Assembly: GCA_002682825.1 (NCBI GenBank)
Contig: NOKP01000014.1
Coordinates: 248,001-312,000 of the forward strand
DNA from: Neonectria sp. B-13
Taxonomy: Eukaryota; Ascomycota; Sordariomycetes; Hypocreales; Nectriaceae
DNA length: 64,000 bases
Reading direction: 5' to 3'
Made by a program: the position numbers and the translations under genes. The stretch's first letter is position 1; every line of letters begins with the position of its first letter. This document shows, in pieces, positions 22,879-33,206 of this stretch. The notes below the pieces were generated by a model. It was not told where the DNA came from. It saw nothing but the letters and a program-made list of their open reading frames with translations, and did not search any database.

Positions 22879-25800
22879 TTAGCCTAGAATTACAATCTCC
22901 TCTTTATTTTCCACTTCCCACCACGCTTCCTTAGTGACCCGTCCCATAGCCACGCGGCTAGCAAACGGGCGTCCCTTAACCTCCCAGCGCAGAAGCATGA
23001 CATTGAAGAGCGGGTAGTCTAAAAAATCGACACTTTTCTCGTCGCCAAAGTACTGTGCCTCTGAAATGAGGGCAAAATCATACGGGTGCTGCTCCAGAGG
23101 GTGTCCGTCCGGGTCCGGAAGCCAGGCGCGACCGACCTCGGCATTCTTGCGGTTCAGGATGGGAGTTTCGCGCATCTTGAGCTCCGAGTGAACGATGAGC
23201 TTGCCGATGGAGTCCCGTTTCCAGGTGGTCTCGGTCCGGGTACGCGTTTCGCCGAAGTGGAACTGGGCGATCCTGGTCTTGAAAACGAGGTGTTGTTCCG
23301 TCAGTAGCTTGGCTACGCTCTTGTCAAGGGATGGCATGCTGCTGTCTAGGTTCATTGTAGCTGCGCTGACCGACTTGTTCCAGTCTTCGATTTTGATCTT
23401 GGGGCTCAACGCGAGACCGAGGCCGGTGTGGTTCAGGGGTCGAAGGCGTAGATGACTCTGACTGGAGACAAGCCGATCGACCACATACCACTTCAACAGC
23501 GGTCTAAAGAATTCATCTGCCTCGCCTTCTGCGACTGGAACGGCCTTCTTAAGTCTCCCCTCGTCGTCCGTCTGGGCCCTAAACAGCGACTCGTAGCGCA
23601 CGCCGCCAGAGTGCGTGACCCTAGCTTCGTTGATATCCTCTCCGACGGCCTCCCATGCAGCCCATGACCAGCTCGGAAACGTGATCCTCGGCTTGTCAGC
23701 ACAGTCTGAGCTTGAGCGCAGCCGGAGACGAACGTTATCTCCCGCCGCCGGCTGCCAGTGCATCGCCTGATCGAAGAACTCCTCGGGAAGGCCGCTCAAC
23801 GGCGGCTTCTTTGACCCGTCGTGCTGCTGGTTGGTGATGAGGATATGAAGCATACCCGAAATGGCACCCACGGCATCCGACGGCTTTGACATCTGTCGCG
23901 GCGTGTACTGCTCAATCAAGGCTGCGTATTCGGAGAAGAGAGGCGAGCGTAGTAGTCGCAGCCCGCGCGTGGCCGACGAGAAGAGTCTCACGTCTATAAG
24001 AGATAGCCATCCAACAACCAGGCGCGGGGTGCTGCCGGAGTCCTCAGCCGTCATGTCCTCGTGAGCAACGCCGCAAGGACAGCAGAAGTCGACCGTACCG
24101 TCGTGGAAGACGAGGAGCCGCTTAGAAAGCAGCTTCTCTTGCAAGGTCCAGGCCCTGGTCGACCAGGGTTCCAGACTTGTATTGCGCTGAAGAGGCACGA
24201 GGACGTTGATATCGGGGTTCTCTGTTACCGTTGTGGCGAGCTGGCTAATGGACCGCTCCTTGGTGATGCCGGCGATGGGCTCATCGAGATGATGGCCTGA
24301 CGCTGAAACGATGGTGACGACAGCGTTGCCATAAATGCGATCCATCTGCTTGAGCTGTTGCTCCTTGTCGTTCTGTTGATGCTGCAAGATACAAAGCCGA
24401 TCGGCCCAGAGATACTTCAGCCTGAGCCTGCGCGTAATCTCCATGGCGTCTGCAATGACATTTCCGACCCAGTTTCTATTGAGGCTGCCAGCGGCGAACA
24501 GTGCATCTTTGTTGGCGTTTTTCAAGTACAGAAGGCCGTCCGAGTGCTGTGGATGACCCCAGACGTACGACAGAGCCGCGTAGCTATACTCGTCTATGTT
24601 TGTGTCAGGCTCAACGATGGCCTGTTTCCAAACGTCGATGAGCCGGAATCTAGTCCTCGTCGGTATCGGGAGAGAGCTAGACCACCGAGGGGTGTTGCAT
24701 TTGTCGCCGTGTTTATCCCGGCAGTGCTCCACCCATTCACGGCAGAGGTCCAGATCGATCTTACTTTTGTCGAGGATCTTGCCGTAGCGGAGATGCCGGT
24801 CTCTCGTGGACACGTCCGGCGAGGCAATGCGGAGACGAAAGTGACTCAGCGTCTTCAGGACGCGGGTAACGCCTTTACTGCACCCAAACATAGTCACTTC
24901 CATGAGTCCCGAGTTTTGGTGAGATGTACCGTATATAATGATCCAGAGCGCGGCTGGGACCTTCTTTTTGGCCATCTCACTGAAGAAGGTCGTGTCTGGG
25001 ATCATCTCACGGACGAACTTGTACCATCGTTTGCGGTCGTCGTTGTTGTCAAACTCCTCAGCGGCTCGCAAGCCCATCTTAGTCCCTTCGCCAAACACCG
25101 CGTAATTCGGGTCCAAAACGTGTCCTTGCTGGAATTCGACGTCCGCTTTGATCTCGATGTTGGGATCGATCTCCATCTCGGCATTGGACTCGGCATCTGT
25201 GTCTGTATGGGACTCTTTATAGCTCCTAGGTTTCTTCTTCCTGTCTTCTGTGCCCATTTTGATACTATCCTTCGTGTGGCCAAAAGGCCAACACGAATCC
25301 GCTTTAAGAACGCGCCAGTGCCTCAAGTCCCAGGCATTCTCGCGTGTTTTAACCCAGGTCTCGAAGTTGACCAGGCCATCTCGGACAACGAAGGCATGCT
25401 CCTCCTTGATGGTCCTCTGAAGTTCGTCATCACGAAGGGGGTCATTGTCGGGCAGGCATAGGGCCTGGAAGAGCAGGCCACAGAAGCTGCATGTATTGCG
25501 CTCCTTGATCAGATGCGCGAGTTCAATGGAGTATTGCTCGCCCGCTTGGTTCGACAAGATGGCATCCGGGTCAAACTGGCTGAAGTTGATCTTGGAGCAC
25601 TTTTTGCAGAGAGGGCCGGACTTTAAGAAGTTCTTGACCACCTTGGGGACGAGCCTTTCATATACCGGCTTAGGGACAGAATTTGGGTTAACCGACGATG
25701 AGGCTGATGTGGGGCGAGCGTCCGGGATCCTAGGTCGGTCAAATGATGAATGAGGAGACTGGCGAGAAGTTGAAGGAGACCATTGACGAGTAGGTGGAGC

Positions 25801-26223
25801 CGAAGGTTGCAGAGCGGATGGAGAGGAAAATGGACGAGGAGGTAGAGAAGGAGGTTGGATAATAGGCGGACGTGGAGGTCTATAAACCAAAGGAACGTTA
25901 AATTTTCCACCTGGTGAAGACTTCGGGGTTAGGCCCACCGTCGGCTTGACTTTCAATTGGGGAGGTTTCGGAGCCGTTGGTGGTGGAGTTCTTGCGGACT
26001 CCATGCTCGGACGGGACGAGGGACGATTTGGAGCTTCTGGCGGGCTACTTGTACTTTCGATACGCTCGTAGCTGCTCCATTGGTTCCTGCTGGGAAAGGG
26101 TGCCACGGTCGATGGTGAACTGATCCTTCCGACCGGGCTCTCGAACATGCCCACCATGTTCTTCACGCTTACACGCCCCCCCTCGTCCTTATTTGGCTGC
26201 CATTTGGCTTCTTCTGACGACAT
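22879..26223 (-). CDS. heterokaryon-incompatibility (HET) domain protein
   Basis: An intronless 1114-aa protein. The HET domain shows its three hallmark blocks: YAALSYVWG (about residue 548); DAMEITRRLRLKYLWADRLC with IYGNAVVTIVSA; and WSTRAWTLQEKLLSKRLLVF (about residue 690). Before it, two CxxC pairs (CKKCSKINF and CSFCGLLF, about residues 207-245) are typical of long fungal HET proteins. The first 190 residues are very rich in Pro and Ser, and may be a disordered adaptor region. HET domains act in non-self recognition and trigger cell death on incompatible fusion. Whether this one is an active locus cannot be told from one haplotype. Confidence 0.9.
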   Translation of the reverse strand: MSSEEAKWQPNKDEGGRVSVKNMVGMFESPVGRISSPSTVAPFPSRNQWSSYERIESTSSPPEAPNRPSSRPSMESARTPPPTAPKPPQLKVKPTVGLTPKSSPGGKFNVPLVYRPPRPPIIQPPSLPPRPFSSPSALQPSAPPTRQWSPSTSRQSPHSSFDRPRIPDARPTSASSSVNPNSVPKPVYERLVPKVVKNFLKSGPLCKKCSKINFSQFDPDAILSNQAGEQYSIELAHLIKERNTCSFCGLLFQALCLPDNDPLRDDELQRTIKEEHAFVVRDGLVNFETWVKTRENAWDLRHWRVLKADSCWPFGHTKDSIKMGTEDRKKKPRSYKESHTDTDAESNAEMEIDPNIEIKADVEFQQGHVLDPNYAVFGEGTKMGLRAAEEFDNNDDRKRWYKFVREMIPDTTFFSEMAKKKVPAALWIIIYGTSHQNSGLMEVTMFGCSKGVTRVLKTLSHFRLRIASPDVSTRDRHLRYGKILDKSKIDLDLCREWVEHCRDKHGDKCNTPRWSSSLPIPTRTRFRLIDVWKQAIVEPDTNIDEYSYAALSYVWGHPQHSDGLLYLKNANKDALFAAGSLNRNWVGNVIADAMEITRRLRLKYLWADRLCILQHQQNDKEQQLKQMDRIYGNAVVTIVSASGHHLDEPIAGITKERSISQLATTVTENPDINVLVPLQRNTSLEPWSTRAWTLQEKLLSKRLLVFHDGTVDFCCPCGVAHEDMTAEDSGSTPRLVVGWLSLIDVRLFSSATRGLRLLRSPLFSEYAALIEQYTPRQMSKPSDAVGAISGMLHILITNQQHDGSKKPPLSGLPEEFFDQAMHWQPAAGDNVRLRLRSSSDCADKPRITFPSWSWAAWEAVGEDINEARVTHSGGVRYESLFRAQTDDEGRLKKAVPVAEGEADEFFRPLLKWYVVDRLVSSQSHLRLRPLNHTGLGLALSPKIKIEDWNKSVSAATMNLDSSMPSLDKSVAKLLTEQHLVFKTRIAQFHFGETRTRTETTWKRDSIGKLIVHSELKMRETPILNRKNAEVGRAWLPDPDGHPLEQHPYDFALISEAQYFGDEKSVDFLDYPLFNVMLLRWEVKGRPFASRVAMGRVTKEAWWEVENKEEIVILG

Positions 26224-28083
26224 GGTGACTTTAGCAAAAACAATTGCTCAATAATGGCGTAGGAGAGCTTGGTTGAAAGAAGAAAGAACAGTCAGCTGGA
26301 AAGGGACGGAAGATAAAGTAAGGTAGGCACAGAGCCGAGTGTCTGATGCTGCAGGCTGTATGTTATTTTGGGTTACCCTGGTGTTACAATGCAGTTACGT
26401 ACAACCACGAATCACACATGAGGTTAGGCCCTCCATCTCCGCAAGCTGAGACGCTGATCGGGGCTGACCACTTCTAAGAACTTGCTCTCAGCCTACCATC
26501 CAGAGTGGCAAGATCCAACGCCAATAACGAATATGGTAGCACCTTCGTTTCTTTTGTCGTGGCCTGGTTGCCTAGTCATGCTGCGACCGCTCAGCCGCAC
26601 GAGGCTCGGAGACATCTTTTACCGACGCACGGCGAGCCTCTTCATGTTGAAATTAACTCGTTATGAAGGGTAGAGTTTGCAAGCTCGAGATACATTTTGT
26701 CCATCAGATAAAGTTATACTGATTGGACTGACCATATTGTCGCACATTTACGGCCATACTAGCGCTGGCGATTTCACTCGTAGTTACGCTCTGAGTTGGA
26801 ACTGTTTGTATCCATTGCTCCATGATCAGCGTCGGTGCTTAAGTCAAGTTAAGCCCAATCGACTAAAATCTTGATCTAGACCTCCAAGTTCCAACATCAG
26901 CGAGCAACGGTCATCCGAGGGTCACAAGATTTCTCAGCATTGGAGTGAGTATCTACCAATCTACCAATGATGCTCATTCGATAGCTGCATGGTTGATTAT
27001 GCAACGTGTCAGCTCGAGAGCTTGCTAGTAAGCCGGGCGCGCCACCGACATGAATAACGAAACAAGGCTGGCGAATGGGGATGCAATTACGCCGTGCAAC
27101 ATGCATGGTCATAACTGGAACGGCGAAAAATGACGCGTCCGAATAACAGTCATGTGATAAAAGCGTTGGGTTGGCAGGAAGCATCATCTCAACTTCACAT
27201 CCAGTTCCGCCCCGCGCCTTATGTTGCTGCTAACTCCCTGGTAGTTCAGCGGAGGAACTACGTCGCTTTTTCGAATGCTAGCAATCACCTGCTCCTTCTG
27301 CTCCTTCTGAAGCTCCTGGAACGAGAATATCATCATGACCCATCAAGTGAATCATCAGGCGAAGAGCACAACCAGTCCCAAAATCAAGAGTAAGTTCTTG
27401 ATCATGTTAGGCGGCAGTTCAAAAATGTACCAGGCATGTCAGAGGGGCCTAATAGCACTTGGCCATATGAGAAGAGAGAATAGGAAACGGCCATTGAATA
27501 GAGACCAGCCACCTTAATCCATAAATAACATTGAGACATAGTTATCAGGTAGAATAGCGTTCTCAACCTGGGCTCAACTTCACTTGGGTAAGAGGTGGAA
27601 CAGAGGGACGGTACTCGGCGCCACTGGATCGCGCGATTGGCTGTGGCACAAGGGAAAAATGCGCATCTTCATCCTAATCCCCGAGCAACTCGCTAGGATC
27701 ATCATTATCATACCACGCCTGGTGCACTGCCTCAACCCGCTATAGCGCAAACCGTAAAACTTCCGGGTCCCTGCAGGGCTGGCTGTTCCCCGCGCAGGCA
27801 TGTGGAAGCGAGGAGACGTTGCTATGGGCTGTCATATTAGATAAGGTCCTGTATTGATGGCGAGACGCAGCGAATCACAGGTGCGCGGCGACCATCGCGT
27901 GTTTCTTGACAGAGGCCTCTCGGCGCGTGGCGACCGGGTCTGGCACACAGCTCACCCTGCTCAGGGATAGGGCTGATTTTCCACGTCAATCTAAGGCACC
28001 CCACGAAAGATGAATAAATATAAGCTTGTTGTTTACCCCCATGTCAGCTGTCAATTCTGTACACGCAATTTACCATCGCCACA
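26224..28083. other. 1.9-kb intergenic region
   Basis: Contains the promoter of the HET gene on the left and that of the Ecm33-like gene on the right (ataaatataag at about 28014). I see no supported gene between them. A tRNA A-box-like word at about 27239 has no matching B box. Confidence 0.5.
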
Positions 28084-29568
28084 ATGCACGGCGGCCACCT
28101 CCTCCTCGCCTGGCTGATTAGCTTCAGCTGCCGTAAGTCACACATCGTCCATCTGTGTGCTCGTGGTTTTCCTCTGTAGCTGACACCGTCTTTGAAGCCG
28201 TACTAGCCGAAGTCGACTGCAGCGACGACGTGCACATCGCCGATGCCGAGGATGCACGCCAAGTGCGCGAGGCCTGCGAGGTCATCGACGGCAACTTAAC
28301 CCTCAACGCCACCGAGACCATCAACCTGGACGGGCTCAAGACTGTGCGCGGAACTCTACGGTTTGAGGTTTGCGACTGGGAAGAGCACCAGAGCTGCCGC
28401 CAGCCGCCGCTGTTCAACCTCTCCAGCTCGACGCTCGAAAATGTCAACAGGTCCCTCGAGATTCACATGGTCCGTGGCCTCGAAAAGATCAGCTTTCCCT
28501 ATCTCAACACTGTGAACCGGGCCCTGAGCCTGAGTAGTGTGCCAGACCTTACGCACGTGGATCTCACCAACTTAGAGTACGTCGGTCGTGTTATTTGGGA
28601 AACCAAGAGCTTGCAGACACTCGACATGAACGGCTTGCGAGGTTTCACGCTACTGCCGGCACACACATATCCCTCAACAAAGGTTAAGCTCGAGAGTGTA
28701 GGAGAAATCGAGTCGGTCGATGCCTTCTTCAAGAATCCGATGGGCCCCCGGGATAAAACCAGCCAAGCGACAGACTACAACATCGTCTGGAGTGATTCCG
28801 CGATGCTTAATGTGAAGGCTATCACGCTCGGCTGGAAGTTCATCAATAGGCTTGAGATTGACGTCGCAGATTTGAACATCATATTTGGAGGTCCAAATAC
28901 GACCTCAATGGATGTTGGCTATATAAAAATATTCAACGGCTCTATCGGCATGAAACGCTCATCGAAAATAGAGAGTCTCTCGGTTGGTACACTTGCCGGT
29001 GACTATAGCGCAGGAACTTCTCGTCCACACATAGAGCATCTGAAAGTGCCATTCCATCAACTGTCCAGTCTTTCTATATCCAGATGGGATAGTCTACTCT
29101 CCGTCGAGGTACCACCAGAGGCAGAAAACTGGAAGAATTTTGCTCTAGCTATCGACCATTGCGTCAACCTCAACCTTACCTCAGAGTATAACGAAAATGA
29201 CGAGAAGACGTGGTACTGGCCAAAGTACGACATGTCCAAGCTTTACATTAAAGGGAATGTGAGCGATGCATTTTTGTAAGTTTCCCTGAAGGTGGGGGAC
29301 TGGCGAGGCTTCTCATACAGCTACATACTAACTATCTATGGGTCATAGTGAGTCTTTCATCGAGCATAATGTATCAGTTACGGGTCTTTTTGTTGTCGAA
29401 GATAAATCTGGTGGGCTCAACTGCTCTATATTCGCCGAACGATCAGAAGGTCGATTGCCCCATTGCCAACTGATAGGGAGCGACACCACAGGACAGTCTA
29501 CTAGAAATCGGCCGTTCAATTTTATACAAGCCATTTTCGTGGCCCTCGTCTTCGCGATTGTATATTGA
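28084..29568 (+). CDS. GPI-anchored Ecm33/SPS2-like wall protein
   Basis: Secreted leucine-repeat-like (receptor L-domain) protein of 454 aa in three exons: 28084-28132, 28180-29275 and 29349-29568. Exon 1 encodes most of the signal peptide (MHGGHLLLAWLISFSC). The N-terminal block VIDGNLTLNATETINLDGLK is the hallmark of the Ecm33 family, where an early dCxxV/I...G motif precedes repeated beta-strand turns. Several N-glycosylation sites (NLT, NAT, NRS, NTT) are visible. The C-terminus ends in a hydrophobic stretch (FIQAIFVALVFAIVY) suited to GPI attachment. The family supports cell wall integrity. The last exon depends on one intron, predicted from good donor and acceptor sites. Confidence 0.8.
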
Positions 29569-30135
29569 TATATACTTCATGGTTTGAAAGAAAGAAAGTT
29601 TGATAGATTGGAACTTTAGTGACCGTATGGGGTTGAACTCTAGGGACCATGTATTATTGCAGAAGTCCGTGAAGTATTGAATCTTTGAACGCACATTGCG
29701 CCCGCCAGCATTCTGGCGGGCATGCCTATCCGAGCGCCATTTCAACCCTCAAGGTGCAGCAGGAATCTATGAACACTGTGAAAGGTAGAGATAATGAGGA
29801 TAAGTCAGCCTGGAAGTAGGTAGAGCATGAAACTGCCCATAGTGTGAAGATAAGCCCTTCAATAGTAACTTGAGCAAGCTCATCCAAAGGGCTCAGGTCA
29901 CAGCGTTAATCAGGCGGGGGCCCTTAGATTATCTGTACACTCTGGATGGATTAGAGTAAATCAGCACACCAGTGACCAATCAGAGGAAGCTTCACTAAGC
30001 GGGCCACTCACAAGCAAGCGCAAAGACCTCCGGCTAAGGGAAAGAACGCTTGTGTTGCCCCAAACATGCATCCACGATCCCCACTTAGAGGAGCAAAAAG
30101 AATCAGCAAAAAAAGACGACCAAACATTAAAAAAG
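29569..30135. other. intergenic region holding an rDNA relic
   Basis: No gene is seen. It includes the 5.8S/ITS2 fragment listed separately and the Pol III terminator (aaaaaag before 30136) of 5S copy 2. Confidence 0.5.
29651..29752 (+). pseudogene. 5.8S rRNA 3' end / ITS2 fragment (relic)
   Basis: About 100 bp match the end of fungal 5.8S rRNA and the first bases of ITS2. Recognisable blocks include gaatctttgaacgcacattg, cccgccagcattctggcggg, catgccta, and the ITS2 start caaccctcaag. The 5' portion is more degraded (gtattattgcagaagtccg in place of gtaatgtgaattgcagaattc). 18S, most of ITS1, the first part of 5.8S and 28S are all absent, so this cannot be a working rRNA unit. Confidence 0.85.
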
Positions 30136-30254
30136 ACATACAACAGCAGGGATTCCCCGGTCGTCACCGACCCGAGTACTAATCTGCCGCTTCTCAGCTT
30201 GACTAAGGGAGAGCGGACGGGATCCCGTATTTTCTGAGAGCTATGGTCGTATGT
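30136..30254 (-). rRNA. 5S ribosomal RNA, type B copy 1
   Basis: 119-nt RNA on the minus strand, with the same ends and control region as the type A copies. The helix II region reads GCTCTCAG against CTGAGAAGC, so both strands differ from type A but still pair. A TATATA word lies about 28 bp upstream of the RNA start, where Neurospora 5S genes have their TATA-like element. A run of six T follows the 3' end. Confidence 0.95.
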
Positions 30255-30869
30255 ATCAGAGCTGCTGTTGGCGGCGTATATAATGTGAGACAGATTCAGG
30301 CAACTCAGCAGTCTTTGCGTTCATTCCCCCTTCTCCTTCACGAAAGTAAAAGCTCGAGGTAGCCAACTGGGAAATGCGATGAAGCTATTGTTAAATCCAT
30401 GTTGGGACTGTGGTGCGACCCAATCCCTTCGTGAGGCAGCCTCGATGTAATTTCCGGCATGTGAAGACGAAACAAGGTCGAAGTGTCGTCCCTCTGTTCC
30501 GGGTCTAAGTCTGTCTTGCTATTGAATGTACCCGTGGTGCTTGAATTGGTAAGTTGTAAAGTGATCACAAACTGAGGTATATTCGTCAGTCTCTTCGACG
30601 GCTTGGAAAAAATCAGACAAGAAGAGCGCAACGAAGAGGTGTGCCGGGTTATAAAAGCACTGAAGATGCAATATAAATTGAAGATAGAAAGGAGGCAGTG
30701 GACATACGGTTCTTTTTATTATCAGCCATGAATTATATGCCTAAATTCCCCGGAACTTGTGGTAGTTGTCTTCATGTTTAGTTTTGCATTTGGTGTTCTA
30801 ATGTTCAAACGTCGCCTTTGTGCATCTCTTCTCTGTTTACCCACTCCAACATGTTCGGTCCTATTGAGG
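30255..30869. other. intergenic region after 5S copy 2
   Basis: Holds the upstream element of 5S copy 2 (TATATA at about 30277-30283) and the 3' end of the Zn2Cys6 gene. No coding region is seen. Confidence 0.5.
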
Positions 30870-32682
30870 TCACACAAAAACCGGCAAGAGCGCGCTACTG
30901 CTTAGAATAGCCTGCAGTTTGTTTACGTACACGAGTTCCCCAACTGCAAGGTCGTCCTGGACCCAGATAGCCTTGACGAGAGTGCGGATGCATTCTAGGC
31001 TTCGTCCGTGTGTCTCTTTCTCTGTTCTTGACATGAGATCCAGGAGAAGCTTACGTCGTTCATCAGATCGCGCCTCGGAGCCGAATATCAGAAGCGGGAA
31101 AAGCCACCGACAGGCTTTGAGCTTGGATAGGATGCGGAACGCCTTGCTAGTCCAGTTAGCGACCTTGGGCGACTCGAGGCATACGTTTCCAGATGCCCGT
31201 TCGAGGTAGGTCAGAGTGGCTAGACGGTGCAACTCGCTAACTACGGCCATGATTGCGCTTTTGGGTGTCTGTGGTGGTTGACCTGTTGGTTCCATTGCTG
31301 GAGCTTTCTTGAGCTTCCATTCAAGTAAGCGAAGATGGTCCCTGTAATCTTTGGTATGGTATTTCGGGTGTTTTGGGTCAAGAATGACATCACAAACCAC
31401 CGACAACAAGTGCAGAATTTCATGCGCTACCGATGATGGACGTGGTGTCTTTAAAAGGTCAGCGGGACTGAGTAAATAGTTGGAGTTGCAATGGGCAATA
31501 CAAACCTCGACCCAACTCTCGACCGAATTTATAATCTGGGTTCTAGCATCCTGGCCGCAATTGTTCATTAAACCGTGACTCCGCCAATGACACATGCTAA
31601 ACCGGGCCAGAACGTCGTGGTAGTGAACCCAGCCCAGCAGAACGACGGAATCGTTGTCACTCGCGGAGGCGATGAGCTGAGTGCCTTGGATGACACGCTT
31701 TACACCACAGCCATACGTTATCCAGTCTTTATATGTATCTGCCGGCTGTTGGATCTAAGTAAGAAAGTTAACGCGTTGATTCACATATTTGAAGACAAGG
31801 CTGCTTACTTCGAGAGAGCACAAGACCATGCCCGCCGCCACATGTTGCATGGCCTTTGCTTCACACATGTCGCTATTGCTCATAGAAGTCCTCAAGGCTT
31901 GCAATGCACCGAGCTTAAGTTGAGCTGACTGGTTTTGGTGCCCGTCTTGGTGTACTGAGGCTAGTGCCAGTATGGCTTGCAATACCGCATCGGAAGACGC
32001 AGTGTTGTCCGAGAAGCACATCCGGATCAGAAGGTCCCTGAGCTCGGCTTGTTCATGGCCGAAGGTAGACAGTGAGGGTGCAGCAAAGGTTTCAACTGCT
32101 TGATTGTGAGCTTCGGAATCAAACAGAACCCCAATGTTGCTCGACTTACAGTACTGGAGCAGGTCCATCTCGTTAGCGTCTAGCTTCCATGGCATCCAAT
32201 TCACTGAAATGGGGAGAGAAGATTGCGGAGCTTGTCGTCTCCGACCCGTGACAGCACGAGAGCTCTTCGTAGGGACAAGATAGAACTCGATACTTGCTGA
32301 GGAATTGGCCAAGTACTCGTGCATCTCGATGTCCTGGGAGGTCACATTGACCCACTGAAGCCCTCTCGCAGCACCGGCATCTTGCTGCTTGGTCGGGGCT
32401 GGCCCAACCATAGCTCTCCTCCTATCGTCATCCCGAGGCCATGAGAGACGGAGCCCGTACCCATCACATTCGCGTCCAGTGCGCATACAGCGGACGCAGG
32501 ACGGGAGAGCGCGATCACATCGTATTCTGCGAGCTGTGCCGATGAATCATCCAATGTCAGCAGTCGGCCTGTTTCCCCTCCGACTCGCAATCGTTTCCGC
32601 CCGAAGGTAACAAGCGTGACTGACCTCTACATGTTCCGCAGCCCTTGCCGGCGCCGGGCTTGACCGTTTCTTTGGGATGCAT
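30870..32682 (-). CDS. Zn(II)2Cys6 transcription factor
   Basis: Fungal binuclear zinc-cluster regulator of 555 aa in three exons: 32625-32682, 31809-32533 and 30870-31754. The first intron splits the zinc cluster. Joined, it reads CGTCR, RIRCD, then PSCVRC and TGREC, giving the spacing C-x2-C-x6-C-x6-C-x2-C-x6-C. The rest is the fungal TF domain: ILALASVHQDG, MVLCSLE joined to IQQPADTYKDW, and WVHYHDVLARFSMCHWR. I placed the start at the Met 13 residues before the first zinc Cys; another in-frame Met lies at 32748. It diverges from the SDR at 33207 over a 524-bp spacer and may regulate it. It is 9 kb from the PKS cluster, so a role there is possible but not shown. Confidence 0.85.
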
Positions 32683-33206
32683 GGGTGATAGGCGTGATGG
32701 AGATTGTGGCTGGAGTCCTGGGCCACAACTAACAGCTATCACTGGCAACTATCCGCGACATACAAAGCCAGCGATGTTTGCCCGATCTCCGCTCCGTCTG
32801 GGAAATCAAGAATGAAACGGAGTCTCGGGGTGATTTTGCTCGAAGAAAGTTGCCGATTGTTGGTTTATGGGTTGGACTTGTTTGTCAGCCAAGGACCGGC
32901 AGGATTGCGGACTTTTGCGGAGCCCCGATTCAGGTCATGCAGGTGTCCGCCCAAAATGGAAATGCAGCATCTTTTCGCGAGCTGGGAACGATGCTAGTCT
33001 CGATTAGGGCGTACCTCAAGTCGCCCCACCTACTGCTCCCTTGAATGAATCGAAGGAGACTGAAGACGAACTCGGGCGCTTGTTCAAACACTGGTAGTTA
33101 TAAGAGTAACTCTCGCTCTTTCATTTCATCATGCATTCTCGTCATCAGCTCACCATCTTCAACTTCATCATCCAGTTTATTCCATCATCATCAGCTAGCT
33201 TCCAAA
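32683..33206. promoter_or_regulatory. divergent promoter of the regulator and SDR genes
   Basis: 524-bp region between two divergent genes. Two TTGCGGA-like words near 32894-32912 are spaced like half sites for a zinc-cluster factor, but this is only suggestive. No coding sequence is seen. Confidence 0.4.

Noticed and set aside
24358..25461. 367-codon open frame on the plus strand
   Set aside because: It lies wholly antisense to the HET-domain gene, whose motifs are clear. Its own translation shows no family motif, so it is a by-product of the codon usage of the opposite strand.
27225..27310. tRNA-like A box (tggtagttcagcgg)
   Set aside because: No GGTTCGANTCC-type B box at the right distance, and no acceptor stem could be formed.
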